Counted from the stretch's first letter, positions 34,585 through 42,165 are shown. The stretch: DNA of 64,000 bases from Amaricoccus macauensis_A (GCF_049800915.1 NZ_JBNAFY010000001.1:558001-622000), one strand, 5' to 3'. The notes: generated by a model from the letters alone, not told the origin. A program made the numbers and translations.

Positions 34585-35165
34585 TTGAGCAGATCCGACG
34601 CGGTGATCAGTGCGGCGGCGATCTCCGAGAGCTTCTTGCCCTGATCCATGGCCGTGCGGCGCAGAAGCGCATAGGCTTCCTCTTCACCGATCCCCTTTGC
34701 CTTCATCAGCAGCCCCTTCGCCCGGTCCACCGTCTTGCGCTCCTCCAGCGCAGCCTTGGTGGCATCGAGCTCGGACCGCAAGCGGGCGACCATGTGAAAT
34801 CGCGCGATGGCCGCCGTCAAGACCGGACGTATCCGCTCGCGCGCCAGCCCGTCGACCACATAGGCGCTGACCCCGGCCTCGATCGCGGCCCGCATCACCT
34901 GGTCGTCCGATCGGTCGACGAACATCGCCACCGGGCGCTCGGAGGGGCCCGAGGCCAGCGTGAGCGCCTCGAGAACGTCGCGGCTGGGGTTCTGGAGATC
35001 GATCAGCACCACGTCCGGATCGAGCGCCGCGAGCTTGCGGGCAAGCCCCGTATCATCGCCGATGACCGTGACAACGTGATCGCCGGTGTCCTTGAGACCG
35101 TCGATGATCATCATCGCCCGATCCCGATCCTTCTCCACGACCGCTATGCGCAATCTGTCCGCCAC
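34581..35165 (-). CDS. nasT: ANTAR-domain antiterminator NasT
   Basis: This is an RNA-binding antiterminator of 194 residues. The N-terminal pseudo-receiver domain (about 1-125) includes VVLIDLQNPSRD. The C-terminal ANTAR domain (about 130-190) includes the RAKGLLMKAKGIGEEEAYALLRR core (residues quoted across the core). I chose the GTG at 35165 (opening ADRLRIAVVEKDRDR after the start) because a strong AAAGGAGA ribosome site sits just upstream. The longer upstream frame has no support. Its target is probably the hairpin pair ahead of nrtA. Confidence 0.93.
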   Translation of the reverse strand: MADRLRIAVVEKDRDRAMMIIDGLKDTGDHVVTVIGDDTGLARKLAALDPDVVLIDLQNPSRDVLEALTLASGPSERPVAMFVDRSDDQVMRAAIEAGVSAYVVDGLARERIRPVLTAAIARFHMVARLRSELDATKAALEERKTVDRAKGLLMKAKGIGEEEAYALLRRTAMDQGKKLSEIAAALITASDLLK

Positions 35166-35423
35166 GCCGTCTCCTTTGCCGGTGCGCTGCCGGGACTGAA
35201 TTTCCCGTTTCGGGTGAATCCGGGCCGCAAATTCCGCCCCTTCCGATTCAGGACATCTCGCGAGTGCGAAATCAATCGGAAAAATTCCCGTCGGCAAGTT
35301 CCGGGGGAGGGAAGCAACCACAGGTTGAATCGTTGCTGCAAAAGCGACAGCCTGATACGCTGCACCCGGCCCGGAACGAATGAATCAAACCAGAATCGGG
35401 CATAGCGCAGGAGGCACGAGCAG

Positions 35424-36224
35424 GTGCGAATCCTTACACTTCTTCTCGCGGCCGCCATCCTCGCCGGGTGCGGTGGCGGAAACAGCACCGCATCCTATGA
35501 GGCCGCCTCGGCTCAGGTGACGACGCGGGCCTCGGTGGTGGCTCCCCGCTTCAATGACAGCGACCCATGGGAATGGGGATCGGTGGCGCCGTGGCATTAT
35601 CCGGTCCACGGGATCGACGTCTCGAAATACCAGGGCGACATCAACTGGTCCCAGGTCCGCATGTCGAACGCCTCCTTCGCCTTCATCAAGGCGACCGAAG
35701 GAGCGGACCACAGCGACGAGAAGTTCTTCCAGAACTGGATGGGGTCGGCCGCAGCCCAGGTGCCGCGCGGCGCCTATCACTACTATTACTTCTGCCGCAC
35801 GCCGGAGGAACAGGCGCGCTGGTTCACCTCCCATGTGCCGCGTGATCCGCGCGCGCTGCCCCCCGTTCTCGACATGGAATGGACCCACAAGTCCCGCACC
35901 TGCAAGACCCGCCCCGATCCGGCTCATGTCCGCGCCCAGATGCAGACCTGGCTCGATATCGTCGGGCGGCACTACGGACGGACGCCGTTGATCTACACCA
36001 CCGTGGATTTCTATGCCGACAACGAGCTCTGGCGCGTCAAGGGCCATCCCTTCTGGCTTCGCTCGGTTGCCGATCACCCCTCGAACACCTATCCGGGCCA
36101 GCACTGGACCTTCTGGCAATACACCGGCACCGGCGTCGTTCCCGGCATCGAGGGCGACACCGACATCAATGTCTTCGCCGGCACCCCGGACCAATGGCGC
36201 CTCTGGGCGGGCCACGCCATGTAA
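35424..36224 (+). CDS. GH25 lysozyme-like lipoprotein
   Basis: This is a peptidoglycan-active glycoside hydrolase family 25 protein of 266 residues. A lipoprotein signal with lipobox LAGC (near residue 16) would anchor it in a membrane facing the periplasm. The catalytic barrel starts GIDVSKYQGDINW (first acid, near residue 64), and the catalytic acids lie in PVLDMEWT (near 150). The end has the usual WQYTGTG segment. The start is GTG with a GGAGGCAC ribosome site. It stands alone, divergent from nasT. Cell-wall turnover is likely. Confidence 0.9.
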   Translation: MRILTLLLAAAILAGCGGGNSTASYEAASAQVTTRASVVAPRFNDSDPWEWGSVAPWHYPVHGIDVSKYQGDINWSQVRMSNASFAFIKATEGADHSDEKFFQNWMGSAAAQVPRGAYHYYYFCRTPEEQARWFTSHVPRDPRALPPVLDMEWTHKSRTCKTRPDPAHVRAQMQTWLDIVGRHYGRTPLIYTTVDFYADNELWRVKGHPFWLRSVADHPSNTYPGQHWTFWQYTGTGVVPGIEGDTDINVFAGTPDQWRLWAGHAM

Positions 36225-36257
36225 GCCGGCGGACGGCCGCGAAACCCGTGGCACGGA

Positions 36258-36392
36258 GGGCCTGCGACCGTCCGAGGGTGGGAGCATATGCCGTCAAAGG
36301 TCTTCGATTTATGGTCGAGCCACCCCATGGGCCGTGCTCGCGCGCCAACGTCGCGGATGCGACCGTCCAGTCGGGCGGACGGTCGCAGGCCC
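36258..36392. repeat. triple word TGCGACCGTCC forming competing inverted repeats
   Basis: The word TGCGACCGTCC occurs at 36263 and 36358, and its complement GGACGGTCGCA at 36377. The 36358/36377 pair makes an 11 bp stem with an 8-base loop. The 36258-36274 copy is a perfect 17 bp inverted match to 36376-36392. The two pairings exclude each other. It may be a terminator for the GH25 gene or an unrelated repeat. Confidence 0.6.
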
Positions 36393-36454
36393 GGCGACGC
36401 TGCGCGTCTTGTTCCGGGCACACGATCCCAAGCGTTAGGAAATTGGGCCCACAC

Positions 36455-36541
36455 GCAAATCGTATGCATGGAATATGCATGAAATATGCATTAAAACTGC
36501 ATGGGCCAAACCGCTGTTAACATTGGCAGAATCCCGGTTGA
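36455..36541 (+). repeat. dispersed intergenic repeat, copy 1 (11 bp periodic ATGCAT array)
   Basis: The first 69 bases match copy 2 (41301-41369) at 64 positions in the same orientation, and weaker likeness continues to about 36541. The core has ATGCAT at 36464, 36475 and 36486, then CTGCAT at 36497, exactly 11 bp apart, followed by GGGCCAAACCG. It lies 46 bp beyond the 3' end of the acyltransferase gene. Confidence 0.85.
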
Positions 36542-36568
36542 GCCGACCTTCCGGCCGGAACCCCCGAA

Positions 36569-37639
36569 CTACCCGTTGCGCGGCAGCGGATCCGAGTGCG
36601 GCACCAGCCTCAGCGCCGGTTTCTCCACCAGCGTCCAGGAAGCCCAGGCGAGCGCCAGCGCAATCGGCAGGGCAATGGCGATGTTGACTGCCGGGCTCAT
36701 CGGCCCGAGGAAATGGACCACCGACTGCTGCACCGGCCAGGCGTAAATGTATACCCCGTAAGAATAATCTCCGACGCTGTTGTAGCGCGAGATCACGATC
36801 CCAGGCATGTAGGCGAGCAGAAAAACTCCGTAGCAGACCGCAAGATCGAGCACGGGCTGATAGAGCGGCGTCCGTTCCAACGCCACGGCCATGAGGATCA
36901 GGCCCAGGAGAACCACCGGGTGAAGCACGAGCCGGTCGCGCATCAGATAGAAGCTCACGCCCATCGCGAAGGGCAGCCCCAGCGACAGGAATGAGGCCAG
37001 CGCACCGGGCAGAGCCGAGGCCGGCAGCACGAAAGCCGCGCCATATGCCACGGCCAACAGCCCTGCCACGGCGAGGCGCGGCTGCCAGCGCCGGAACGCG
37101 CCAAGAAGCCCCATCACCATCACACCGGCGTAGCAGAGCACTTCGTATTGCAGGGTCCAGAGCGAGCCATTGGTCTCCCGCGCCAGGGGCTGGTCAAGGA
37201 AGACACCGGGAAGCACCGCCTGCCGGAAAGCAAGCATCAGGTTGCGCAGAATATAGCTGTAAGTGTCTGGATCAGTGACATAATCCTCCGCCGGAAGCTC
37301 CGTGACCAACAGCCCCAGAAGCGTGGTCGTCAGAAGGAGCATCACGGCAAGGGCCGGGAAAAGCCGCAGGATGCGCGCAAGCACCCATGTCCCGAGCCGG
37401 GGCTGCCGCTCGAAACTCCGTGCGATCAGAAAACCCGATATGCCGAAGAAGACAACCAGGGCGATCTGGCCCAGATTGAAATGCAGGATACGGGTGAGCG
37501 GCTGCACGGCGCCCCGGCCGAGCGAGATCGGCCAGGCATGGGAGATGAGCACGGCGACGGCCGCCACCATGCGGATGAGGTTCAGGTTGTTGTTTCTGCC
37601 ATGGCAGACATCGGACAGGTAGATCGCATTCCGAAACAT
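36569..37639 (-). CDS. acyltransferase family 3 membrane protein
   Basis: This is a multi-pass inner-membrane acyltransferase of 356 residues with about ten hydrophobic helices. The family mark is the N-terminal NNLNLIRMVAAVAVLISHAW, where the LIR and H of the R-x10-H type motif are conserved. Members (OafA and similar) transfer acyl groups to sugars of O-antigen, exopolysaccharide or peptidoglycan. The ATG at 37639 is chosen because a TTGGAG site precedes it. No polysaccharide cluster is visible, so the target is unknown. It lies inside the block bounded by the two copies of the dispersed repeat. Confidence 0.9.
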   Translation of the reverse strand: MFRNAIYLSDVCHGRNNNLNLIRMVAAVAVLISHAWPISLGRGAVQPLTRILHFNLGQIALVVFFGISGFLIARSFERQPRLGTWVLARILRLFPALAVMLLLTTTLLGLLVTELPAEDYVTDPDTYSYILRNLMLAFRQAVLPGVFLDQPLARETNGSLWTLQYEVLCYAGVMVMGLLGAFRRWQPRLAVAGLLAVAYGAAFVLPASALPGALASFLSLGLPFAMGVSFYLMRDRLVLHPVVLLGLILMAVALERTPLYQPVLDLAVCYGVFLLAYMPGIVISRYNSVGDYSYGVYIYAWPVQQSVVHFLGPMSPAVNIAIALPIALALAWASWTLVEKPALRLVPHSDPLPRNG

Positions 37640-37908
37640 GCTACTCCAAGGGGGCCTGAAGGCTCCCGGCGACATTTTCTCCGGCGGATCGGCGGCCGGA
37701 TTAGCCACCCCCGCAAGCCCGCAGGGGTCCAGACGAATGGGCGCGTGCCTAGCGACACACCCATTCCATGGCAATCAACCGGGCGGTCCGGCCACGGACA
37801 CCATTTGTTGAAGCCGCAATGGTGAGCATGAAACGGCCGGAATGGAGCGCATTCTCGCCTGTCGTCGGCGGGATTGGGTGGCGGCCCCTCTGGAGAAGGC
37901 CGCCCCGA

Positions 37909-39099
37909 TCAGGGCCGAGGCCTTGGCCCAGGCAAGGCATCCCGAAGGGCTTCGAGCGAGACGCCGAGCCGGCTCGCGACCTCGTCGAGATCCGCATCCG
38001 GACCACCGGCCTCTTCCAGGGTCTGCCGCAGCAGGCCCGCATCCACGCCCAGGGTATTGGCAATCGCGTCGAAGTCGGGCGCACCGCCATCGGGGCCGCC
38101 GTGACCTGCACCTCCAGGGCCATTCGCCGAACCGATACCCTGCGCGGCATTGGTCGTGAAATTGTCCTGGGCGACCACGCCGACGAGGCAGGCCGGCAGA
38201 TTGGGAAAGCTCGTGCCCGAATGGTAGTGATAGACTGGTTCGCCACCGTCTTCGGTCAGGCCGACGTGCCCGCCGCAGTCATCCAGATCGTCGGGAACAG
38301 AACCATCGTGGTTCAGCGTTCCGAACATCGCATATCCGTCGAAGGCGTAACCGAACTGCGCGGTCTGGTCCTGCGCGACATTGACGCATTCAGCGTCGAG
38401 GCCTTCAGTCTCGTAGACCGTGTCCACATCAGTGGAGGTCGCATGCCAGTGATACCACCCGCCGGGATCGATATGGCCGCCGCAGGTATCGAGCGCGGGC
38501 ATGTGTCCGGTCTCGAGAACCGACGGCGCATCGGCAAAGATCGGCACGCCGTCGAGGCCAATTCCCACCTTCGCGACAGTCCCGAGATCGGTCGGCTCGT
38601 CGGCCATCACCGGGTTGGCCGGAATGTGCACCGTCATTTCAACGTCGGGATCGACGGTGGCCTGAATACAGGCGTTCGGCTCGCTCGGGCCTTCCACGCG
38701 AATGTCGAAGGAATAGACTTCGCCATCCTCGTTGAAGAAGGTATAGCCTTGGGTATCCAGCATCCGGAGGAAGTCGCCGTCGATCCGATACAACCCGGCC
38801 TCGTCGCCATCCCAGTGCCAGATGCCGCCCTCGTCATCCAGTGTCGCGGGGCAGAAGGGGCCGATCTCGAGGTCGTCAGGCAGGAATTTCACGACATAGC
38901 TCGCGCAGTCCGCGGCCTCGCCGTTTTCGAGCGTGCAATCGACAATTTCACTCGGGGCAACGAGCGCGCCATCGTGAACGGAATGCGCGTCGGCGTGCCC
39001 GTAAGCGCCCGTCGCAAGCATCAATCCGCCAAGGGTGCTGATCGCGAAGATGCTGCACCTGGCATCCGCCTGCTTGATCAACTGAGGGATGGCCGGCAT
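37909..39099 (-). CDS. exported YHYH-domain protein
   Basis: The protein has 396 residues. The N-terminus (MPAIPQLIKQADARCSIFAI) leads into a hydrophobic segment ending TGAYGHADA, consistent with export. The YHYH domain covers roughly residues 150-320 and contains the names-giving YHYHSGTSFPNLPAC, an earlier GGWYHWHATSTD and paired CGGH motifs (DTCGGHID, DDCGGHVG), suggesting metal binding or disulfides. A Gly-rich linker and a short helical tail (ADLDEVASRLGVSLEALRDAL) end it. YHYH proteins have no settled function. It is divergent from a MarR regulator gene, which probably controls it. Confidence 0.85.
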   Translation of the reverse strand: MPAIPQLIKQADARCSIFAISTLGGLMLATGAYGHADAHSVHDGALVAPSEIVDCTLENGEAADCASYVVKFLPDDLEIGPFCPATLDDEGGIWHWDGDEAGLYRIDGDFLRMLDTQGYTFFNEDGEVYSFDIRVEGPSEPNACIQATVDPDVEMTVHIPANPVMADEPTDLGTVAKVGIGLDGVPIFADAPSVLETGHMPALDTCGGHIDPGGWYHWHATSTDVDTVYETEGLDAECVNVAQDQTAQFGYAFDGYAMFGTLNHDGSVPDDLDDCGGHVGLTEDGGEPVYHYHSGTSFPNLPACLVGVVAQDNFTTNAAQGIGSANGPGGAGHGGPDGGAPDFDAIANTLGVDAGLLRQTLEEAGGPDADLDEVASRLGVSLEALRDALPGPRPRP

Positions 39100-39232
39100 T
39101 CTTGCTTTTCCTCTTCTTGGGGAACGCACCGATCGGATGAGCCGTGTCCGAGGCGCAACCAGTCTGCATTCCCGTCGTCGCACCGGGATTGCGACCGCTC
39201 GCGGGGTGGGAGTAGATACGGGTTACCCCGAA

Positions 39233-39252
39233 TTAAGTAGGACCCTAACTAA
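39233..39252. promoter_or_regulatory. palindromic operator abutting the MarR start codon
   Basis: TTAAGTAG (39233-39240) and CTAACTAA (39245-39252) form an imperfect palindrome with a 4-base spacer, six of eight positions matching. It ends at the base before the ATG at 39253, in the divergent gap between the YHYH and MarR genes. A MarR-family site is the natural reading. Confidence 0.5.
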
Positions 39253-39738
39253 ATGTGTGAGCCAAGACAAGGACCGGGGTTTCATCTGCTCCTGCACAGC
39301 ACGCACCTCCTCGACGATCGCCTCCGCGACCTTCTGAAGCCGCTGGGGATTCACGCAGGCCAGGCCCGTGTCATTCATGCGCTCAGCCGCATGGGCGAGG
39401 TGTCACAACGCCAACTGGCCTCGGAGTTCAATATCAGCCAGGCGAGCATGAGCCAGATGACGAAGCGGCTCAGGATGAACGGCTTTGTCGAGCAGCGCGA
39501 TGATCCGCACGACAGACGCTCAGGTATCGTCTCGCTGACCGCAAAGGGAACGCAACTTCTCGACGAGATTCTGGCAGCCTGGAACGAAGTGGATCAGGTC
39601 ATCATCGATGCAATCGGCACCGAGAACGCCGAGCAGCTCTTCAGGCAAAGTCTGGCGCTCCGGAATGCCCTCGGAGGCGTCGCACCCGGAGCGAAGGGGG
39701 CCAAGCCCTCGCGGACCGAAGACGACCGTACCCACTGA
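39253..39738 (+). CDS. MarR-family transcriptional regulator
   Basis: The protein has 161 residues. The winged helix-turn-helix is seen in ALSRMGEVSQRQLASEFNIS and MSQMTKRLRMNGFVEQ, with the wing arginines in RDDPHDRRSGIVSLT. The C-terminal part is an ordinary dimer helix with an extra basic tail (GAKGAKPSRTEDDRTH). It is divergent from the YHYH gene and has a palindrome abutting its start, so it probably represses both. The start is uncertain: an SD is hard to see because the operator takes its place. The ligand is unknown. Confidence 0.85.
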   Translation: MCEPRQGPGFHLLLHSTHLLDDRLRDLLKPLGIHAGQARVIHALSRMGEVSQRQLASEFNISQASMSQMTKRLRMNGFVEQRDDPHDRRSGIVSLTAKGTQLLDEILAAWNEVDQVIIDAIGTENAEQLFRQSLALRNALGGVAPGAKGAKPSRTEDDRTH

Positions 39739-39784
39739 CGCCCTGAAGGCGGCAACTCGGCAAACGATCGCAAGCGTTGATTTT

Positions 39785-39806
39785 GGGGGTGTCCGCAAAC
39801 CGTGTT
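39785..39806 (+). repeat. left terminal inverted repeat
   Basis: It starts with GGGGGTGTCCGCAAACC and ends with GTGTT. It is the inverted partner of 41259-41280 with a single C/A difference. Weaker matching continues for a further 7 bases inward. Confidence 0.75.
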
Positions 39807-40208
39807 CGTTTGCTTCGCCTTGACCCGAAAGGGCCTTTCTTGATCCGCTTTGGCTGCGAAGGTTGCCCTTTCCACATCTTGATTTTCGCCGTCTTCTCGA
39901 CGCCCTCGACAACCTAGACCCAACGCAGATCGAGCCTCGTAGGCGATAACCATCTTGCACCTGCAACGAAGCACGCAGTGTCGCGACCGGCCCAGAGCCG
40001 ACCTTCAGGCTCAAATCAGGATGCTGCTGCGCGGCCCATCGAAGCAGCCGTTGGCTGCGCTTGCGAACCCCGGTGACAGTCGGAGGTCGGCTACGCGGAC
40101 TTTCCCGACCTTGGTAGCCGTTGCTTAAACAACTGCTTTGCTCATCTGACGACTTTCGGCAGCTTACTCTGAAGTTGCCGTTAAACTTAACCAAACAGCA
40201 AAGTGTTA

Positions 40209-40237
40209 TTGACACATGGTCGCACTCGCAGTAACTT
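40209..40237 (+). promoter_or_regulatory. promoter of the ArsR gene, probably leaderless
   Basis: A perfect -35 TTGACA (40209-40214) is followed after 17 bp by TAACTT (40232-40237), a partial -10. The start of transcription would fall at about 40244, the first base of the ATG. No ribosome site is present upstream. A 12 bp direct repeat AACTTAACCAAA at 40184 and 40233 flanks the promoter and may be the operator. Confidence 0.5.
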
Positions 40238-40243
40238 AACCAA

Positions 40244-40567
40244 ATGGATAACTATTTACATAGACAGTTCCACGCTCTTGCTGACCCCACCCGATTAGCG
40301 GTCGTGGAGCGCCTACTGAAAGCTCCTGCCAGCGTCAGCGAACTGGCGGGGCCTTTCGACATGGCACTACCGGCATTCACGAAACATCTCGGCGTTCTAG
40401 AACGATCAGGTCTTATCTCGAGCGAGAAAACTGGTCGGGTTCGAACCTGCTCGATCAACCCGGCCGCAATGAGCCAGATCGAACGATGGTTTTCTGATCG
40501 CCGTGCACTTTGGGATACGCGACTCGATAACCTTGCCGCCTTTGTCGATGACCAGAGAAAGAAATAG
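40244..40567 (+). CDS. ArsR-family winged-helix regulator
   Basis: The protein has 107 residues. The helix-turn-helix is seen in FHALADPTRLAVVERLL and in the recognition helix ALPAFTKHLGVLERSGLI, followed by the wing SSEKTGRVRTC. It lacks the CxC metal motif of arsenic or cadmium sensors. It belongs to the ArsR type usually paired with an SRPBCC (AHSA1) gene, and such a gene follows 4 bp later. Base composition is AT-richer than the surrounding core genes. No ribosome site is visible. Confidence 0.9.
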   Translation: MDNYLHRQFHALADPTRLAVVERLLKAPASVSELAGPFDMALPAFTKHLGVLERSGLISSEKTGRVRTCSINPAAMSQIERWFSDRRALWDTRLDNLAAFVDDQRKK

Positions 40568-40571
40568 TCCG

Positions 40572-41045
40572 ATGGAAATTCATCACGAAACACTCATTTT
40601 CGAGCGCGATTTTGACGCGCCTCCCTCCCAGTTATTTTCGGCCTACATTGACACAAAAGCGCGAGAGCAATGGTCGACTCCATCGCCTACCGCTGAGGTT
40701 AAAATCGACAGTTCGGAGGTGCGAACAGGAGGTCATGAAACCGGACGGTGCGGCGGCAAAGGCGATCTGCGTTGGACGCTAAAAGTAATCTATCATCTTG
40801 TTACGCCCGACCGCCAAATCACCTTCACGGAAGAGCTTTGGGATGGAGAACAAATCCTGACAGTCGCGTTAATCACCTTCGACTTGAAACCCATTCGCGA
40901 AAACAAGACGGCGCTGACTTTGACGGACCAGATCACCTCCTTTGTTGGAGCTGACGCTGTTGGTGGTCATCGAGAAGGCTACACCCAAGCGCTCACAAAT
41001 CTGCAGCAGCATGTGACCAAGCCCAAGAGCGGACATTCACGATAA
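40572..41045 (+). CDS. SRPBCC (AHSA1-like) protein
   Basis: The protein has 157 residues with the START-like hydrophobic-pocket fold. It begins IHHETLIFERDFDAPPSQLF, shows REQWSTP after the first helices, then the strand pair ITFTEELWDGEQILTVALIT, and ends with the long helix GGHREGYTQALTNLQQHV. Such proteins bind small hydrophobic ligands, and ArsR-SRPBCC pairs are common, but the ligand is usually unknown. It is co-transcribed with the ArsR gene (4 bp gap) inside the TIR element. Confidence 0.88.
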   Translation: MEIHHETLIFERDFDAPPSQLFSAYIDTKAREQWSTPSPTAEVKIDSSEVRTGGHETGRCGGKGDLRWTLKVIYHLVTPDRQITFTEELWDGEQILTVALITFDLKPIRENKTALTLTDQITSFVGADAVGGHREGYTQALTNLQQHVTKPKSGHSR

Positions 41046-41258
41046 GTGCAGCATGTTGAACTTCGGGCTCGGATCGGCCATGCGGCAGCGCAGAGGAAAG
41101 CGTGGTGTGGCAGCCGTCTGAATGTCGTCGTCACGTGATCATGGCATGAGATCGCGCACTTGCAGCGAATGGCCGGAACCCGCCCTTCATGCGACCTCGC
41201 AACCGCTGCAAAATTCGAGCGCCCGCAGCGAAAGTCAGCTTGGTCCGCATAGCCGACC

Positions 41259-41280
41259 AACACGGTTTTCGGACACCCCC
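41259..41280 (-). repeat. right terminal inverted repeat
   Basis: It reads AACACGGTTTTCGG then ACACCCCC on the plus strand. Inverted, it matches 39785-39806 at 21 of 22 bases. It is separated from repeat copy 2 by 20 bp. Confidence 0.75.
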
Positions 41281-41300
41281 TTAATTTATCCGGCTCGCAG

Positions 41301-41387
41301 GCAAATCGTATGCATGAAATATGCATGGAATATGCATTGAAACTGCATGGGCCAAACCGTTGTTAAAATAGCCGGAATCCTGCTCGA
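41301..41387 (+). repeat. dispersed intergenic repeat, copy 2 (11 bp periodic ATGCAT array)
   Basis: The first 69 bases match copy 1 (36455-36523) at 64 positions. ATGCAT occurs at 41310, 41321 and 41332, then CTGCAT at 41343, again 11 bp apart. It ends about 47 bp before the stop of the leftward thiX-like gene, nearly the same spacing as copy 1 has to the acyltransferase stop. Confidence 0.85.
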
Positions 41388-41415
41388 TGCACCAATCGTG
41401 CGGAAGGGGCGATCC

Positions 41416-42165
41416 TCACCCGTGATCCGGCGTAAACCGGGTCGTGATCCTCCGTGCCAGCCGGTCGACTGTGATGTGCAGGATCACCGTCATGGTCGCC
41501 AGAACGATTAGCGCCGCGAACATCAGATCCGTCTGCGCCCGTCCGTTCGCCTGCAGCATGAGGAACCCGAGCCCACGCGAGGCACCGACCCATTCCCCGA
41601 TCACGGCCCCGATCGGGGCATAGACCGCCGCGAGCCGGAGGCCCGAAGCCAGTGCGGGCAGGGCATTCGGAATGCGCACCCGCCGCATCACCGCCCAGGG
41701 TCCGGCCTGCATCACGCGGGCCAGATCGAGATAGCCCTGCGGGGTGCGCATCAGCCCGTCATAGAAGGCCGATGTGACGGGAAAGAAGATGATCAGGAGC
41801 GCCATCACCAGCTTCGACCAGATGCCGTAGCCGAACCAGAGCGTGAGGATCGGCGCGAGTGCGAAGACCGGAACCGCCTGAAAGAATACGAGAATCGGGC
41901 GCACCAACGTGCGCGCCGCTGGAGACATCGCAAGCTGGATCGCCGTGAGCGCGCCAAGGATGGAGCCGAGCGCAAGCCCCGCCAGCACCTCCACCAGCGT
42001 CACCCAGGCGTTCTCCGCGATCGTTACACGTGCCGTCCAGAGCGCGCGTACCACCCGGTCGGGGGCGGGCAGGATGAAGGGCGGAAGTCCGGTCACCAGC
42101 ACGACGAGCCACCAGGCCCCGATGCCCACGAGCGCGGAGGCCAGTCCATTGCGCAGCGCGATCAT
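41416..42165 (-). CDS. thiX: ABC transporter permease, probable thiamine-precursor (HMP) importer ThiX
   Basis: This is an inner-membrane permease of 249 residues with about six helices. The BPD-type EAA loop is visible in GYLDLARVMQAGPWAVMRRV followed by IPNALPALASGLRLAA. It is the last gene of the thiamine operon and overlaps the ATPase gene by four bases. Together with ThiY and ThiZ it would import hydroxymethylpyrimidine or a related base. The family is shared with taurine and nitrate permeases, so the substrate comes from context. Confidence 0.88.
   Translation of the reverse strand: MIALRNGLASALVGIGAWWLVVLVTGLPPFILPAPDRVVRALWTARVTIAENAWVTLVEVLAGLALGSILGALTAIQLAMSPAARTLVRPILVFFQAVPVFALAPILTLWFGYGIWSKLVMALLIIFFPVTSAFYDGLMRTPQGYLDLARVMQAGPWAVMRRVRIPNALPALASGLRLAAVYAPIGAVIGEWVGASRGLGFLMLQANGRAQTDLMFAALIVLATMTVILHITVDRLARRITTRFTPDHG

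Larger units (their letters stand above)
36225..36568. other. intergenic region with hairpins and a dispersed repeat
   Basis: This gap lies between the GH25 gene and the convergent acyltransferase gene. Its left half holds three copies of a GC-rich word able to form alternative hairpins (36258-36392). Its right half holds repeat copy 1. I see no convincing gene. A GC-rich frame near 36288-36482 has no ribosome site or known domain. Confidence 0.6.
39739..40243. other. gene-free stretch spanning the left end of the TIR element
   Basis: About 505 bp lie between the MarR and ArsR genes. The left 46 bp belong to the chromosome. The inverted repeat starts at 39785. The rest (39807-40183) is degenerate, with no frame that has both a ribosome site and a recognisable domain, and no transposase remnant that I can read. 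The promoter of the ArsR gene lies at its right end. Confidence 0.6.
39785..41280. mobile_element. 1.5 kb non-autonomous element with terminal inverted repeats carrying ArsR-SRPBCC
   Basis: The left end 39785-39806 (starting GGGGGTGTCCG) and the complement of 41259-41280 match at 21 of 22 bases, in inverted orientation. The flanking octamers TTGATTTT (39777-39784) and TTAATTTA (41281-41288) match at 6 of 8, compatible with a decayed target duplication. Inside are the ArsR gene, the SRPBCC gene and two gene-free arms. Base use inside is AT-richer than outside. There is no transposase, so it would need one in trans. The IS family is not assigned. Confidence 0.6.
41046..41415. other. gene-free stretch holding the right TIR and repeat copy 2
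   Basis: About 370 bp lie between the SRPBCC gene and the 3' end of the thiX-like gene. The part up to 41258 is degenerate. The right inverted repeat is 41259-41280, and the dispersed repeat copy 2 begins 20 bp later at 41301. No gene is seen. Confidence 0.6.

Noticed and set aside
36464..36502. Could the 11 bp ATGCAT array be a CRISPR or a tandem satellite?
   Set aside because: The units are 11 bp with no spacers, there are only four, and no cas gene is in the window.
39594..39974. A 126-codon minus-strand frame near the left TIR as a transposase remnant
   Set aside because: Its product has no DDE or other transposase motif, and it crosses from the MarR gene into the element, so it is not a single old gene.
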